A stretch of 64,000 nt of DNA from Rhodovulum sp. PH10 (GCF_000293785.1 NZ_AKZI01000030.1:40624-104623), one strand, 5' to 3'. Counted from the first letter of the stretch, positions 38,473 through 47,846 are shown. The notes: generated by a model from the letters alone, not told the origin. Made by a program: numbers and translations.

Positions 38473-38889
38473 TCAGCCCTGCGGCTGGTGGACGTCGGCC
38501 GAGGAGCGGCCGCGGCGCTCGGCCATGAACTGGTCGAACTCGGCCTTGTCCTTGGCCATCCGCAGGCGATGCAGGAAGTCCTTGAACTCCTGCTGCTCCT
38601 CCTCGAGCCGCCGCAGCGTCTCGCTGCGATACTCGTCGAACGCACGGTTGCCGCTCGACGGGGGACCCCAGAAGTCGCCGGCGCCGTGGCGGTCCATGCG
38701 CTCCTTCATGCGCTCCATCTTGTTCTGCCAGCGACTCATCCCGCGTCCGTTCCAGCAACCCATCCGACCGCTCCAATAGGTGAAGGCGAGGAGCGCGAGC
38801 CCCATCGGCCACCAGATGATGAAGGCGAGGATCGTGAGCGCGATCCAGGCCCCCGACCCGAGCTCGTCCAGCTTCGCTACGATAGGCAT
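38473..38889 (-). CDS. DUF2852 membrane protein
   Basis: 138 aa. One or two hydrophobic segments near the N-terminus ('WIALTILAFIIWWPMGLALL'), then a Trp/Arg/Met-rich stretch and a charged helix ('YRSETLRRLEEEQQEFKDFL') typical of DUF2852, an alphaproteobacterial family without known function. Probably inner-membrane with a cytoplasmic coiled tail. ATG at 38889. The 294-bp region upstream (38890-39183) has an AT-rich patch near 38920-38940 that may be its promoter. Confidence 0.85.
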   Translation of the reverse strand: MPIVAKLDELGSGAWIALTILAFIIWWPMGLALLAFTYWSGRMGCWNGRGMSRWQNKMERMKERMDRHGAGDFWGPPSSGNRAFDEYRSETLRRLEEEQQEFKDFLHRLRMAKDKAEFDQFMAERRGRSSADVHQPQG

Positions 38890-39183
38890 GGCGATCCCGA
38901 TGATCCTCTGCTGTGAATGTTAATTACATTTACATACGTAGAGGCGGCCCTCGTGCTTGTCAAGACGACCTCGGCTCGGCGATCGCGATTCTCGCGTCTG
39001 CCGATCGGCGGAGCGTCGTCTCGCCCGTCGCGCGCTTCGCGCGTGCTCGCGGACGGCGGTCCGAAATCGTCTCTCGTCTCTCGAGGTGGCCTCGGCCGAG
39101 CGTGCGACAAGGGCGCGGACACGAAAAGTTGCGCGGGAAAACGTCTCGGGCCGCGCTCGCGGCGCCGGCCGGAGGCCCGCCGC

Positions 39184-39843
39184 TCAGGCGCCGTTTCGCG
39201 AGACGCCGAGCCCCTGCAGATAGACCAGCACGCCGGCCTCCAGGAGCTCCTCGGGCGACATCGGCAGCGGCCGGCGGGTGGCATCGGCGCGGCCGAACAG
39301 GGCGGCGATGCCGTGCGCGAGCGACCACACGTGCAGCGCCACCATCAGGGCCGGCGGGCGGGTGGCGGCGGGCTGCGCGACGGCGATCGCCTCGGCGGCG
39401 GCGCGCAGCACGGCAAACGCGTCGTCGCTCGCCGCGCGCAGCTCGGGGCTCGCATCGGGGCGCACGCCCGCCTCGAACATCGCGGAATAATAGGCGGGCT
39501 CGGTGCGGGCAAAAGCGAGATAGGCTTTGCCGATGCGGTCGAGCGCCGTCACCGGGTCGGGCCGGCCCTGGTCGAAGGCCTGCGCCAGCGCCTCCTCGAG
39601 CACGGAGAAGCCGCGCCGGGCGACGTCGGCCATCAGCTCGTCGCGGTCGCGAAAATGCCGGTAGGGGGCGGCCGGGCTGACGCCGGCGACCCGCGCCGCC
39701 TCGGCGAAGGTGAAGCCGGCCGGGCCCTTCTGCGCGATCAGCTCGAGCGCGGCGCGGACCAAGGCCTCCTTCAGATTGCCGTGGTGATAGCCCCGCGCGC
39801 CCTCCCGACCGGGACCGTCGCGACCGGACTTGTTCCAGCTCAT
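39184..39843 (-). CDS. TetR/AcrR-family regulator (WHG-type C-terminal domain)
   Basis: 219 aa. HTH near residues 25-70: 'LVRAALELIAQKGPAGFTFA', 'EAARVAGVSPAAPYRHFRDR'. The ligand-binding domain contains 'LMVALHVWSLAHGIAALFGR', matching the TetR C-terminal WHG group. It is preceded by a perfect 10-bp-arm operator starting 13 bp before the ATG, so it is almost certainly autoregulated. No efflux pump is adjacent; it faces ybgC upstream on the same strand. Confidence 0.9.
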   Translation of the reverse strand: MSWNKSGRDGPGREGARGYHHGNLKEALVRAALELIAQKGPAGFTFAEAARVAGVSPAAPYRHFRDRDELMADVARRGFSVLEEALAQAFDQGRPDPVTALDRIGKAYLAFARTEPAYYSAMFEAGVRPDASPELRAASDDAFAVLRAAAEAIAVAQPAATRPPALMVALHVWSLAHGIAALFGRADATRRPLPMSPEELLEAGVLVYLQGLGVSRNGA

Positions 39844-39855
39844 GCCTCGGACCCG

Positions 39856-39880
39856 CTCATGTAAGGCAGGCTTACATGAG
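39856..39880. promoter_or_regulatory. TetR operator (perfect inverted repeat)
   Basis: CTCATGTAAG (39856-39865) - GCAGG - CTTACATGAG (39871-39880). Ten-base arms with no mismatch lie just upstream of the TetR gene. The CATGTAAG core is typical of operators of this TetR group. Confidence 0.88.
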
Positions 39881-39929
39881 GCGGGCCGCCGCGTCGATAG
39901 CGGGCTAGCCGCGAAGGACGCATACCACC

Positions 39930-40397
39930 TCAGGCTACCGTCTGGCCGGAGGCGTCCTGGTCGGCCTTCATCGCGGTGCGCAACGCCTTGGGGATCGGCC
40001 GGGCGCGGCCGCCCGAGACGAACGCCACCCGCACCGACGCGGTGACCAGCACCACGCCGTCGCGCGCCACCGTCTGGTCGAGCACGATCGAGGCGCCCTT
40101 CACCTCCACCGGCACGGTGGTGACGACGATCACGTCGTCCATCCGCGCCGACTTCAGGTACTCGATCGCCAGCGAGCGGACGACGAAGGCGAAGCCCGGC
40201 GCCTCGCGCGCGGTTTCCTCGAACAGCGCCCGCTGGTCGGCGCCGAGCAGGCGCAGGTAGTTGGTCCGGCCGCGCTCCAGGAACCGGAGATAGTTCGCGT
40301 AATAGACCACGCCGGAAAAATCGGTGTCCTCGTAATAGACCCGCACCGCCATCACGTGGCGGCCGTCACGGATCTCGCCGTCGAGATTTTGGGTCAT
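39930..40397 (-). CDS. ybgC: Tol-Pal-associated acyl-CoA thioesterase YbgC
   Basis: 155 aa. Hot-dog thioesterase with the YbgC signature 'YYEDTDFSGVVYYANYLRFL', including the catalytic Asp, and 'ARMDDVIVVTTVPVEVKGAS'. The family hydrolyses short-chain acyl-CoAs and travels with tolQRAB. Here it is about 13 kb from tolQ and on the opposite strand, with ruvB, ruvA and ruvC upstream as in the usual ruv-ybgC-tol order. ATG at 40397 gives the family length; a reading from 40469 adds 24 non-conserved residues. Confidence 0.93.
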   Translation of the reverse strand: MTQNLDGEIRDGRHVMAVRVYYEDTDFSGVVYYANYLRFLERGRTNYLRLLGADQRALFEETAREAPGFAFVVRSLAIEYLKSARMDDVIVVTTVPVEVKGASIVLDQTVARDGVVLVTASVRVAFVSGGRARPIPKALRTAMKADQDASGQTVA

Positions 40398-40475
40398 GCC
40401 TCCCCCTTCACCCGCACGCCTCGCTATCGCGGCGCCGCGGCTCCCGTGCGAAGTGGTATAATATAACAAATCCGG

Positions 40476-41402
40476 TCATGCACCGGGCGGATCGTCACCC
40501 AGCTCGATCAGCACGATCTCCGGCGGCATGCCGAGCCGGAACGGCACGGTCGAGCAGCCGAGCCCGCCCGACACCACCATGTCGCGTGGCGCGGTGACGT
40601 GACCATAAGCGAAGCGGTTGCCGTAGCGCGACGGCACCACCGGCGACCAGCCGAACAGCCGCACCTGTCCGCCATGAGTGTGCCCGCACAGAACCAGCGA
40701 GACGCGCTCCGGCACCTTCATCACGATGTCCGGCTCGTGCGCCATCAGGATCACCGGGGCGCCGTCGTCGGCGATCTGCGCCATCGTGCCGGGCAGATCG
40801 TCGGCACCGGTGCGGAGATTGCGGCGCAGATGGCGCACGCCGGCATAAGCCAGCTGGTCGCCGAGCCCGGCGAGCCAGAAGCCGCCGCCCGGCCCGTCGG
40901 TCTCGATCCGCACCGCGGTGTTGTGATGGACGGCGATGCCGGCCGCCTCCAGCGCCCTCTGGGCGCGCGGCACGCCGTGCCCGGTGCAGCGGATGTCGGG
41001 GTCCTGCCACCAGTCGTGATTGCCGAGCACCGCATGGACGCCGAGCGGCGCCCGCAGCTTGCCGAGCGGACCCGCCCACTCCTCCGGCCGCAGATAGGCG
41101 GTGACGAAGCGATGGCCGGTCTCGTAGTCGCCGAGCAGCAGCACGAGGTCGGCGCCGAGCGAATTGGTGCGGGCGACGAGACCCGCGATGCGGTCGGGGT
41201 CCATCCACGGGCGGCAGGCGTGCAGGTCGGCGAGCACGGCGATCTTCAGCCGCAGATCGCCCGGCCAGCCGGGCGGGCGCAGCCGGTAGGGCGTGATCGC
41301 GGGGTCGCGCAGCGGCTCGATGCCGAAGCCGTAGGCCGGCACGGTGGAGCCCGCCACGCCGAGCGTCACGAGGAGCTGGAGGAAACGGCGACGGGTGATC
41401 AT
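40476..41402 (-). CDS. Metallophosphoesterase, YkuE type, with twin-arginine signal
   Basis: 308 aa. The N-terminus 'TRRRFLQLLVTLGVAGS' is a good Tat signal (RRxFL), implying export of a folded, metal-loaded enzyme. Calcineurin-like motifs: 'LADLHACRPWM', 'LLLGDYE', 'LGNHDWW' and 'CGHTHGGQ'. The YkuE group acts on phosphodiesters or lipid head groups; the substrate is not known here. It lies between the DUF6869-like gene and ybgC on the same strand. Confidence 0.87.
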   Translation of the reverse strand: MITRRRFLQLLVTLGVAGSTVPAYGFGIEPLRDPAITPYRLRPPGWPGDLRLKIAVLADLHACRPWMDPDRIAGLVARTNSLGADLVLLLGDYETGHRFVTAYLRPEEWAGPLGKLRAPLGVHAVLGNHDWWQDPDIRCTGHGVPRAQRALEAAGIAVHHNTAVRIETDGPGGGFWLAGLGDQLAYAGVRHLRRNLRTGADDLPGTMAQIADDGAPVILMAHEPDIVMKVPERVSLVLCGHTHGGQVRLFGWSPVVPSRYGNRFAYGHVTAPRDMVVSGGLGCSTVPFRLGMPPEIVLIELGDDPPGA

Positions 41403-41478
41403 CGGACGGACACATGCACGGACATTGGCCCATATTGCGACCGTCGCCGTTACGGTCCGCTTACTCCGATCCGCGAGA

Positions 41479-42363
41479 CTATGCCGGTGCGTCGGGCCGG
41501 GCCGGCCCCTTCACGATGGCGTCGATCCGGGCCTTGAGGTCGTCGGGCTCGTTCCAGTACCAGACGCCGCCGAGCAGCGCGCGGAAGCGAGGGTCTCGCG
41601 CCGCCTCGCGCTCGACCCGGTCGATGGTCTCCGCGCCGATCACCGTCTCCAGGAGGCCGGCGGCGAGCAGCGACAGGACGTTGGGGTCCGTCTCGATCGC
41701 CAGCACCGCGAGCACCAGGTCGATCACCCGGCCGGGATCGCTGCGGGCGAGCGTATGCTCGTGCTCGACCAGCGCGTACCAGTTGGCGTCGCGGTCCTTC
41801 TCCGGGCGGACGTGCTGCTCGACCCAGACGCGGGCGAGGGCGTCGAGCGGCAGCGCCTCGATGTCGAGCCGCACCGCCGGGGCATCGCGCGCCGCCTCGT
41901 CGGCCCGCCAGGCGGGCTCGTCGGCGATGCGGGCGAGCCGGGCCTTCAGCTCGCGCCCCGGCGCCCACCAATGCACCCCGCCGAGCAGCCAGCGCAGCCG
42001 CGGGTTGTCGGGCGCCTCCGCCTCCAGCCGCGCGATCAGCCGGCCGGCGTGGTTGTAGATCAGCGCGCTGCCGAATTTTTGGCCGAGCTGCATCTTCACC
42101 CGCGTCTCGGCGTCGGAGGCGAGCACCGCGAGAATCAGCTCGAGCGCGCGCTCCGGCGCATTGTGCGGCAGATGGTCGAAATAGACGCTCGCGGCCCAGG
42201 TCTCGTCGGTCTGCTCCTTGAGGCCGAGCGTCTGCAGGCGGCACCACAGGACGGCGAGGCCGTCGACCGGCATGGCCGCATAGACGGCCGAGCGGGCGTC
42301 CGAAGCCGAGGCTCCGGGCACCGGCATGGTCGCCCAGTGCCGAGCGTCGTCGATGAAGCTCAT
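41479..42363 (-). CDS. DUF6869-like protein with an internal duplication
   Basis: 294 aa, soluble. Two related halves: 'ALELILAVLASD ... NPRLRWLLGGVHWW' (about 80-150) and 'VIDLVLAVLAIE ... DPRFRALLGGVWYWN' (about 205-280). They share the block DPxxRxLLGGVxxW, which I associate with DUF6869. Function unknown; no catalytic pattern is seen. ATG at 42363 was chosen. It follows ruvB on the same strand after 176 bp and may be an extra gene in the ruv-ybgC block. Confidence 0.65.
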   Translation of the reverse strand: MSFIDDARHWATMPVPGASASDARSAVYAAMPVDGLAVLWCRLQTLGLKEQTDETWAASVYFDHLPHNAPERALELILAVLASDAETRVKMQLGQKFGSALIYNHAGRLIARLEAEAPDNPRLRWLLGGVHWWAPGRELKARLARIADEPAWRADEAARDAPAVRLDIEALPLDALARVWVEQHVRPEKDRDANWYALVEHEHTLARSDPGRVIDLVLAVLAIETDPNVLSLLAAGLLETVIGAETIDRVEREAARDPRFRALLGGVWYWNEPDDLKARIDAIVKGPARPDAPA

Positions 42364-42539
42364 TGAACGAAGCTCATGGGAGAGTCCCCCGTGTGCGGCG
42401 GACGCGGGTGCGGGGGCACCCGGCAGCGCCGTCCGGGACATTGGTCGCGAGCCCCCCGCCCACGGTTCAAAGGCACCGGAGCACGGAATTCCCGCCATGC
42501 ATTCGGGGCATCGGAGACGGCGGGCGGGTGGTGCCGCGG

Positions 42540-43586
42540 TCAGTCGTCGGCGTCGGGAAACAGGCCGAATTGCGCGATGTCGCGCGCCGGCTCGGCGAGG
42601 CCGAGATGGCGGAAGGCGTGGCCGGTGAGGAGCCTTCCGCGCGGGGTGCGCTGGACGAACCCGCATTGGATGAGGAACGGCTCGATGATCTCCTCGAGCG
42701 CGTCGCGCGGCTCCGACAAGGCCGCGGCGATGGTCTCGATCCCGACCGGGCCGCCGCCGTAATTCAGCGCGATCACCGACAGATAGCGCCGGTCCATGGC
42801 GTCGAGCCCGGAGGCGTCGACCTCGAGCGCCTGCAGCGCGCGGTCGGCGACCGGCCGGTCGACCGCCGCCGCCTTCTCGTACTCGGCAAAGTCGCGCACC
42901 CGCCGCAGGAGGCGGCCGGCGATCCGCGGCGTGCCGCGCGCGCGCCGGGCGATCTCGTTGGCGCCGTCCACGGTCATCGGCACGCCGAGCACGCGGGCGC
43001 CGCGCGCGACGATCAGCTCCAGCTCCTCCTCGGTGTAGAAGTTGAGCCGGATCGGGATGCCGAAGCGGTCGCGCAAGGGGTTGGTCAAGAGCCCCGCGCG
43101 GGTGGTGGCGCCGACCAGCGTGAATTTCGCCAGATCGATCTTCACCGACCGCGCGGCCGGACCCTCGCCGATGATCAGATCGAGCTGAAAGTCCTCCATC
43201 GCCGGATAGAGGATTTCCTCCACCGCCGGGTTGAGCCGGTGGATCTCGTCGATGAACAGGACGTCGCGCTCTTCGAGATTGGTCAGGAGCGCCGCGAGGT
43301 CGCCCGCCTTGGCGATCACCGGGCCGGAGGTGGAGCGGAAATTCACGCCCAATTCGCGCGCGACGATCTGGGCGAGCGTCGTCTTGCCGAGGCCCGGCGG
43401 CCCGACGAACAGCACGTGGTCGAGCGCCTCGCTTCGCCCGCGCGCGGCCTCGATGAACACGGACAGATTCTTGCGCGCCTGCGCCTGCCCGACGAAGTCG
43501 CCGAGCTTTTGCGGACGCAGCGTGGTCTCGGAAAGGTCCTCGTCGCGGCGCTCGGCGCTCACCAGTCGGCGGGGGGGCGTGGTCAT
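42540..43586 (-). CDS. ruvB: Holliday junction branch-migration helicase RuvB
   Basis: 348 aa. AAA+ motor: '[14 protein letters not shown]', Walker A 'GPPGLGKT' (62-69), Walker B with DEIH (113-116), sensor '[18 protein letters not shown]' and a C-terminal winged helix ('[19 protein letters not shown]') that contacts DNA. It works with RuvA and RuvC in recombination repair. A cytidine deaminase gene separates it from ruvA here. Confidence 0.98.
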   Translation of the reverse strand: MTTPPRRLVSAERRDEDLSETTLRPQKLGDFVGQAQARKNLSVFIEAARGRSEALDHVLFVGPPGLGKTTLAQIVARELGVNFRSTSGPVIAKAGDLAALLTNLEERDVLFIDEIHRLNPAVEEILYPAMEDFQLDLIIGEGPAARSVKIDLAKFTLVGATTRAGLLTNPLRDRFGIPIRLNFYTEEELELIVARGARVLGVPMTVDGANEIARRARGTPRIAGRLLRRVRDFAEYEKAAAVDRPVADRALQALEVDASGLDAMDRRYLSVIALNYGGGPVGIETIAAALSEPRDALEEIIEPFLIQCGFVQRTPRGRLLTGHAFRHLGLAEPARDIAQFGLFPDADD

Positions 43587-43600
43587 GCGGCCCCCCGGCG

Positions 43601-43634
43601 CTCTTCACCGCTCCCCGCTTGCGGGGAAAGGTCG
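43601..43634. repeat. Partial copy of the palindromic intergenic element
   Basis: CTTCACCGCTCCCCGC (43603-43618) is the exact reverse complement of the last 16 bases of the element at 36030-36176, and it continues as a CCCCGC-TT-GCGGGG hairpin. It sits in the 82-bp cdd-ruvB gap. Confidence 0.8.
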
Positions 43635-43668
43635 GCTCGCCGCGTACCGACAGTCGTTTCGATCGCCG

Positions 43669-44142
43669 TCACAATCCCGTCCCGCGGCTGTACTTGTTGG
43701 GCAGAAGCTCGCGGATCGGCACCGCCTCCGGCCCGTGCTCGCCCATCACGATGACGCGGGCCTCGGGATCGTAGTCGCAGATCAGCTCGCGGCAGCTGCC
43801 GCACGGCGAGACGATGCGGACCGACTGGTCGGCCTCGTGCGGGCGCGGGTGGCGCACCGCGACGATCGTCTCGATGCCGATCTCGCCGAGATCGGTGACC
43901 AGCTTGCCGAGCGCGACGCCCTCCGCGCACACCGCCATGCGGCCGAGATAGGCGTCGAGATTGACGCCCGTCACGATGTGGCCGGAGCGGCTGCGCAGCG
44001 CCGCGCCGACCTCCTGCCAATCGTTGCGATAGCGCTCCTTGATCGCGGCGCGGGCGGCCTCGACCAGCTCGCGATCCCGCTCGCTCAAGCCCGAGGCGCC
44101 CGGCGCGCCGGTTCGTGCATCCATCATGGCGGCACCCTTCAC
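43669..44142 (-). CDS. cdd: Cytidine deaminase-family protein
   Basis: 157 aa. Zinc-dependent nucleoside deaminase fold: 'VCAEGVALG' (the CAE motif, Cys ligand and catalytic Glu) and 'SPCGSCRELICDY' (PCxxC zinc ligands). It matches the small tetrameric cytidine/blasticidin-S deaminase group; cytidine to uridine is most likely. The position between ruvA and ruvB is unusual. It starts 10 bp after the ruvA stop and so is part of that transcript. A shorter start (Met6) is possible. Confidence 0.87.
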   Translation of the reverse strand: MKGAAMMDARTGAPGASGLSERDRELVEAARAAIKERYRNDWQEVGAALRSRSGHIVTGVNLDAYLGRMAVCAEGVALGKLVTDLGEIGIETIVAVRHPRPHEADQSVRIVSPCGSCRELICDYDPEARVIVMGEHGPEAVPIRELLPNKYSRGTGL

Positions 44143-44152
44143 GCGACGTCCG

Positions 44153-44770
44153 TCATTGGGCGAGCTCCTTCAGCCCGAGACGGATCAGCTTTGCCGTGTC
44201 GGCTCCCTCGCCGGCGGCTTTTGCGGCGGCGGCGACCGCGGCCGCCGCCTGCGGGCGAGCATAACCGAGATTGACCAGAGCCGAGACCGCATCGGCGACC
44301 GGCCGCGGCGCCGCATCGGCGTCGAGGTCGGCGGAGAGCTTCGCCGCCGCCGGATCGACCGCGGACAGCGCCGGCGCCTTGTCCTTCAGCTCGGTGACGA
44401 TCCGCTCGGCCACCTTCGGGCCGACGCCGGGCGCGCGCGCCACCATCGCCTTGTCGCGCATCGCGACCGCCGAGCCGAGCTCGGACGGCGCCAGCGTCGA
44501 CAAGACCGCGAGCGCGACCCGCGTGCCGACGCCCTGCACGGTCTGCAACAGGCGGAACCATTCGCGCTCGACGTCGGAGAGGAAGCCGAACAGCCGGATC
44601 TGGTCCTCGCGGACGTGCGTCTCGATCGACAGCGTCGCCGCCTCGCCGGCCGCCGGCAGCGCCCGCAGCGTGCGCGCCGAGCAGTGCACCAGATAGCCGA
44701 CGCCGTGCACGTCGATGACGACGAAGTCCTCGCCGTAGGAATCCACCACCCCCTTCAGCTTGGCGATCAT
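44153..44770 (-). CDS. ruvA: Holliday junction DNA-binding protein RuvA
   Basis: 205 aa. OB-fold N-terminus ('[20 protein letters not shown]'), helix-hairpin-helix pair ('[18 protein letters not shown]', '[16 protein letters not shown]') and the C-terminal RuvB-binding domain ('[16 protein letters not shown]'). It binds four-way junctions and loads RuvB. It lies 79 bp after ruvC. Confidence 0.97.
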   Translation of the reverse strand: MIAKLKGVVDSYGEDFVVIDVHGVGYLVHCSARTLRALPAAGEAATLSIETHVREDQIRLFGFLSDVEREWFRLLQTVQGVGTRVALAVLSTLAPSELGSAVAMRDKAMVARAPGVGPKVAERIVTELKDKAPALSAVDPAAAKLSADLDADAAPRPVADAVSALVNLGYARPQAAAAVAAAAKAAGEGADTAKLIRLGLKELAQ

Positions 44771-44849
44771 GCGTACGTCGTCCGGACAGGGGCAAAGAAA
44801 CAGCGCCGCGCCGGGTCGCGACCGAAATGCGCCCTCGGCGGAGATGTCC

Positions 44850-45374
44850 TCATGCCCCGGCGACCTTCATCAAAAGCGCGGCGCGGGTGATCGCGCTGGT
44901 GCGGTGGTGGGCGTGGGTGACGGCGATCGCCAGGGCGTCGGCGGCGTCGTGGGTGGTGGGATCGGCCTTCGGCAACAGCACGCCGATCATCATGCGGATC
45001 TGCGCCTTGTCGCCGTGGCCGGCGCCGACGATGGTCTTCTTCACGAGGTTCGGCGCGTACTCGGCGACCGGGAGCCCGGCCTGCGCCGGCACCAGCAGCG
45101 CGACGCCGCGCGCCTGCCCGAGCTTCAAGGTGGCGGAGGCGTCCTTGTTGACGAAGGTCGCCTCGACCGCCGCCTCGACCGGATCGAACGCGGCGATCAC
45201 CTTCGACAGCCCGGCATGGATGGTGACCAGCCGCTCGCCCATGGCACCGCGGTCGTCGGTCGCGACCGAGCCGCAGGCGACGTAAGTGAGCCGATTACCG
45301 GCGACATCGATCACGCCCCAGCCGGTGCGGCGGAGCCCGGGGTCGATCCCGAGGATGCGAATCGTGTCCGGCAT
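44850..45374 (-). CDS. ruvC: Holliday junction resolvase RuvC
   Basis: 174 aa. RNase H-like endonuclease: '[14 protein letters not shown]' (first catalytic Asp), '[19 protein letters not shown]' (second acid) and '[15 protein letters not shown]' (last acids). First gene of the ruvC-ruvA-cdd-ruvB run. ATG at 45374. Confidence 0.97.
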   Translation of the reverse strand: MPDTIRILGIDPGLRRTGWGVIDVAGNRLTYVACGSVATDDRGAMGERLVTIHAGLSKVIAAFDPVEAAVEATFVNKDASATLKLGQARGVALLVPAQAGLPVAEYAPNLVKKTIVGAGHGDKAQIRMMIGVLLPKADPTTHDAADALAIAVTHAHHRTSAITRAALLMKVAGA

Positions 45375-45479
45375 GCCCGACTCTTACTCGGAGCCGGGCG
45401 GGGCGGCCAGCGAGGACCGCCCCGGCGAGAAAAGGCGAGAACGCCCCGGGCGGCCGGAGCGGCGCGCCGCGCGGAAAAA

Positions 45480-46007
45480 TTACTGCGGCGGCGGCTCGCC
45501 GCTCTCGGTCCCCGTCCCGGTGCCGGTGCCGGAACCGCCGGCGGAGGTACCTGCCGGATCACTGCCGGCCGGATCGGTCGGCGCGCTCCTGCCGGGGATC
45601 ATGGTGTTGGACGTGCCGCCGACCACGCCGGTGGCGCGGGTGCCGGGCATCGGCGGCTGGCTGCCGGACGAGCCGGAGCCGGTGGTGTCCTGCCGCAGCC
45701 GGTAGTCCGACGTGCCGGGATCGACGCTCGGGGAGCCGACGAGCCCGCCTCGTGCCGATTCGCCGGTCATGCCCGCGGTGGTGCCTTCCGAGACGGTCCC
45801 CGGCAGGTTGCCGGCGGCGCGCTCCGGCCCGCGGTTCTGGCCGATCGCCAGCACGATCGCGATCACCACCGCGATGCCGGCCACGGCGAAGATCATCGCC
45901 CAGTTGCGGTTCGCGCGCGGGGTGCGCATCGGATCGGGGCGCATGTCTTCCGGCATCTCGGCAGGGCTGCGGGCATCCTTGGACGAGCGGATGGGACGGT
46001 CGGCCAT
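45480..46007 (-). CDS. Single-pass membrane protein with low-complexity tail, unknown function
   Basis: 175 aa. A charged N-terminus (about 1-36) is followed by one transmembrane helix ('WAMIFAVAGIAVVIAIVLAI') and then a ~115-residue Gly/Thr/Ser/Pro-rich, probably disordered extracytoplasmic tail. I do not recognise a family. The start at 46007 is supported by GGGAG upstream. It is divergent from the CoA-transferase gene. Confidence 0.7.
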   Translation of the reverse strand: MADRPIRSSKDARSPAEMPEDMRPDPMRTPRANRNWAMIFAVAGIAVVIAIVLAIGQNRGPERAAGNLPGTVSEGTTAGMTGESARGGLVGSPSVDPGTSDYRLRQDTTGSGSSGSQPPMPGTRATGVVGGTSNTMIPGRSAPTDPAGSDPAGTSAGGSGTGTGTGTESGEPPPQ

Positions 46008-46185
46008 GGCGGTCTCCCTCGGTCGCGGCGTTGCGTGTGGGCGGTCCGTCGGACAATCACCCGGGCGCGGCAGCGGTTCCCCGAATCCGGCGATCGCGCC
46101 GCCCGCACCGGAGGTTCCGCCGAGACAGGCGGAGGGGATCGCGCTATCCCGGACCGGCCTCGCTCTCGCCCACACCGGAGGAGCC

Positions 46186-47292
46186 ATGCTGCCGCTGAAG
46201 GGTCTTCTCGTCGTCTCGCTCGAGCAGGCGGTGGCCGCTCCCTTGTGCACCTGCCGGCTGGCGGACGCCGGCGCGCGGGTGATCAAGGTGGAACGGCCGG
46301 AGGGCGATTTCGCCCGCGGCTACGACGCGCTGGCGCACGGCGAGAGCATCCATTTCGTCTGGCTCAACCGCGGCAAGGAATCGGTGGTGCTCGACCTCGC
46401 GGCGGACGACGACAAGCGTTTGCTCGAGGCGATGCTCGGCCGCGCCGACGTGCTGGTCCAAAATCTCAAGCCGGGGGCGCTGCAAAAGCTCGGCTTCGCG
46501 GTGGAGCGGCTGCGTGAAAGAAACCCGCGGCTGATCGTCTGCTCGATCTCCGGCTACGGCGAGGCCGGTCCCTATGCCCGGCGCAAGGCCTACGACCTCC
46601 TGGTGCAGGCGGAGACCGGGCTCGCCTCGCTCACCGGCACGCCGGACGGGCCGTCGCGGGTCGGCGCCTCGGTCGCCGACATTTCTGCCGGGCTGAACGC
46701 CTATCAGGCGATCCTCGAGGCCTTGATCGCCCGCGGGCGCACCGGCGAGGGAGCTACGCTCTCGGTGTCGCTGTTCGACTCGCTCGCCGAATGGATGACG
46801 GTGCCGCTGCTGCAGCACGAGTTCGGCCAAACGCCGCGGCGCATCGGCCTCGCCCATCCGGGCATCTCGCCCTATGGTGTGTTTCGCTCGCGCGACGGCG
46901 TCGAGGTGCTGATCTCGATCCAGAACGACCGCGAGTGGCGGATGCTCGCCCGCGAGGTGATGGACGATCCGGCGCTCGCGAAAGACCCCGACTTCGCCAC
47001 CAATATCGACCGCATGGCGCGCCGGCCCGAGACCGACGGGCGGGTGCAGGCCGCTTTCGGCGCGCTCGATGCAAATGAACTGACGGAAAAGCTTGCGGCG
47101 GCCGAGATCGCCTTCGCGCGGGTGAACGAGATGGCGCAGCTTTCGACCCATCCGCATCTGCGCCGCGTCACCGTCGACACGCCGTCCGGCCCGGTGACGT
47201 ATCCGGCGCCGCCCGGCGCGCGCGGCAAATGCTTCGGCCCGGTGCCGGCGCTCGGCGCCCACACCGAGGCGGTGCGGCGCGAGTTTCTCTAG
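46186..47292 (+). CDS. CaiB/BaiF-family (class III) CoA-transferase
   Basis: 368 aa, at the short end of the family. Features: '[20 protein letters not shown]', '[19 protein letters not shown]', '[15 protein letters not shown]', '[16 protein letters not shown]' with the catalytic Asp, and '[12 protein letters not shown]'. It moves CoA between organic acids, through an aspartyl-CoA thioester. The substrate is not readable; mesaconyl-, succinyl- or formyl-CoA transfer are all possible. Start ATG at 46186 after GGAGGAG. Its TAG stop shares CTAG with the stop of the convergent macrodomain gene. Confidence 0.87.
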   Translation: MLPLKGLLVVSLEQAVAAPLCTCRLADAGARVIKVERPEGDFARGYDALAHGESIHFVWLNRGKESVVLDLAADDDKRLLEAMLGRADVLVQNLKPGALQKLGFAVERLRERNPRLIVCSISGYGEAGPYARRKAYDLLVQAETGLASLTGTPDGPSRVGASVADISAGLNAYQAILEALIARGRTGEGATLSVSLFDSLAEWMTVPLLQHEFGQTPRRIGLAHPGISPYGVFRSRDGVEVLISIQNDREWRMLAREVMDDPALAKDPDFATNIDRMARRPETDGRVQAAFGALDANELTEKLAAAEIAFARVNEMAQLSTHPHLRRVTVDTPSGPVTYPAPPGARGKCFGPVPALGAHTEAVRREFL

Positions 47293-47846
47293 CGCGGAGC
47301 GAGCGAGGAAAATGCCGCCGCGTGATGAGCGGCAGATGCCTCGCTGAAGCAGCAGAAGACCACCCGCGCCAGCGAGCCGGGTTTCTTCTCGATCTCCTCC
47401 GCCACCGTGCCGACCGCGATCGGCGCTGCCCGCTCGGGCGGAAAGCCGTAGACGCCGGTCGAGATCGCCGAGAAGGCAATCGACACGAGGTTCTTCTCAC
47501 GCGCCAATGTCAGCGAGGTCTCGTAGCACGAGGCGAGCGCCGCCTCCTCGCCCGCGGTGCCGCCCCGCCACACCGGGCCGACCGCATGGATCACGAATTT
47601 TGCCGGCAGCCGAAATCCTTCGGTGATCTTCGCCGACCCGGTGTCGCAGCCGCCGAGCGGCCGACACGCCTCCAGAAGCTCGGGCCCGGCTGCCCGGTGA
47701 ATGGCGCCGTCGACCCCGCCGCCGCCGAGCAGCGTGCGGTTCGCCGCATTGACGATGGCATCGACCCGAAGCGTGGTGATGTCGGCGACCAGAATCTCGA
47801 GCGTGGTGCCGCCGATCACGGCGGTCGGCAGCGGCGAGGAGGGCAT
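47289..47846 (-). CDS. Macrodomain protein, O-acetyl-ADP-ribose deacetylase type
   Basis: 185 aa. Macro fold with the ADP-ribose pocket '[20 protein letters not shown]', '[12 protein letters not shown]', '[14 protein letters not shown]' and '[14 protein letters not shown]'. This is the YmdB-like (MacroD) subgroup, which hydrolyses O-acetyl-ADP-ribose and removes mono-ADP-ribose. ATG at 47846 gives the family length. The stop overlaps the convergent CoA-transferase stop. No ADP-ribosyltransferase or DraT-like partner is nearby. Confidence 0.9.
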   Translation of the reverse strand: MPSSPLPTAVIGGTTLEILVADITTLRVDAIVNAANRTLLGGGGVDGAIHRAAGPELLEACRPLGGCDTGSAKITEGFRLPAKFVIHAVGPVWRGGTAGEEAALASCYETSLTLAREKNLVSIAFSAISTGVYGFPPERAAPIAVGTVAEEIEKKPGSLARVVFCCFSEASAAHHAAAFSSLAPR

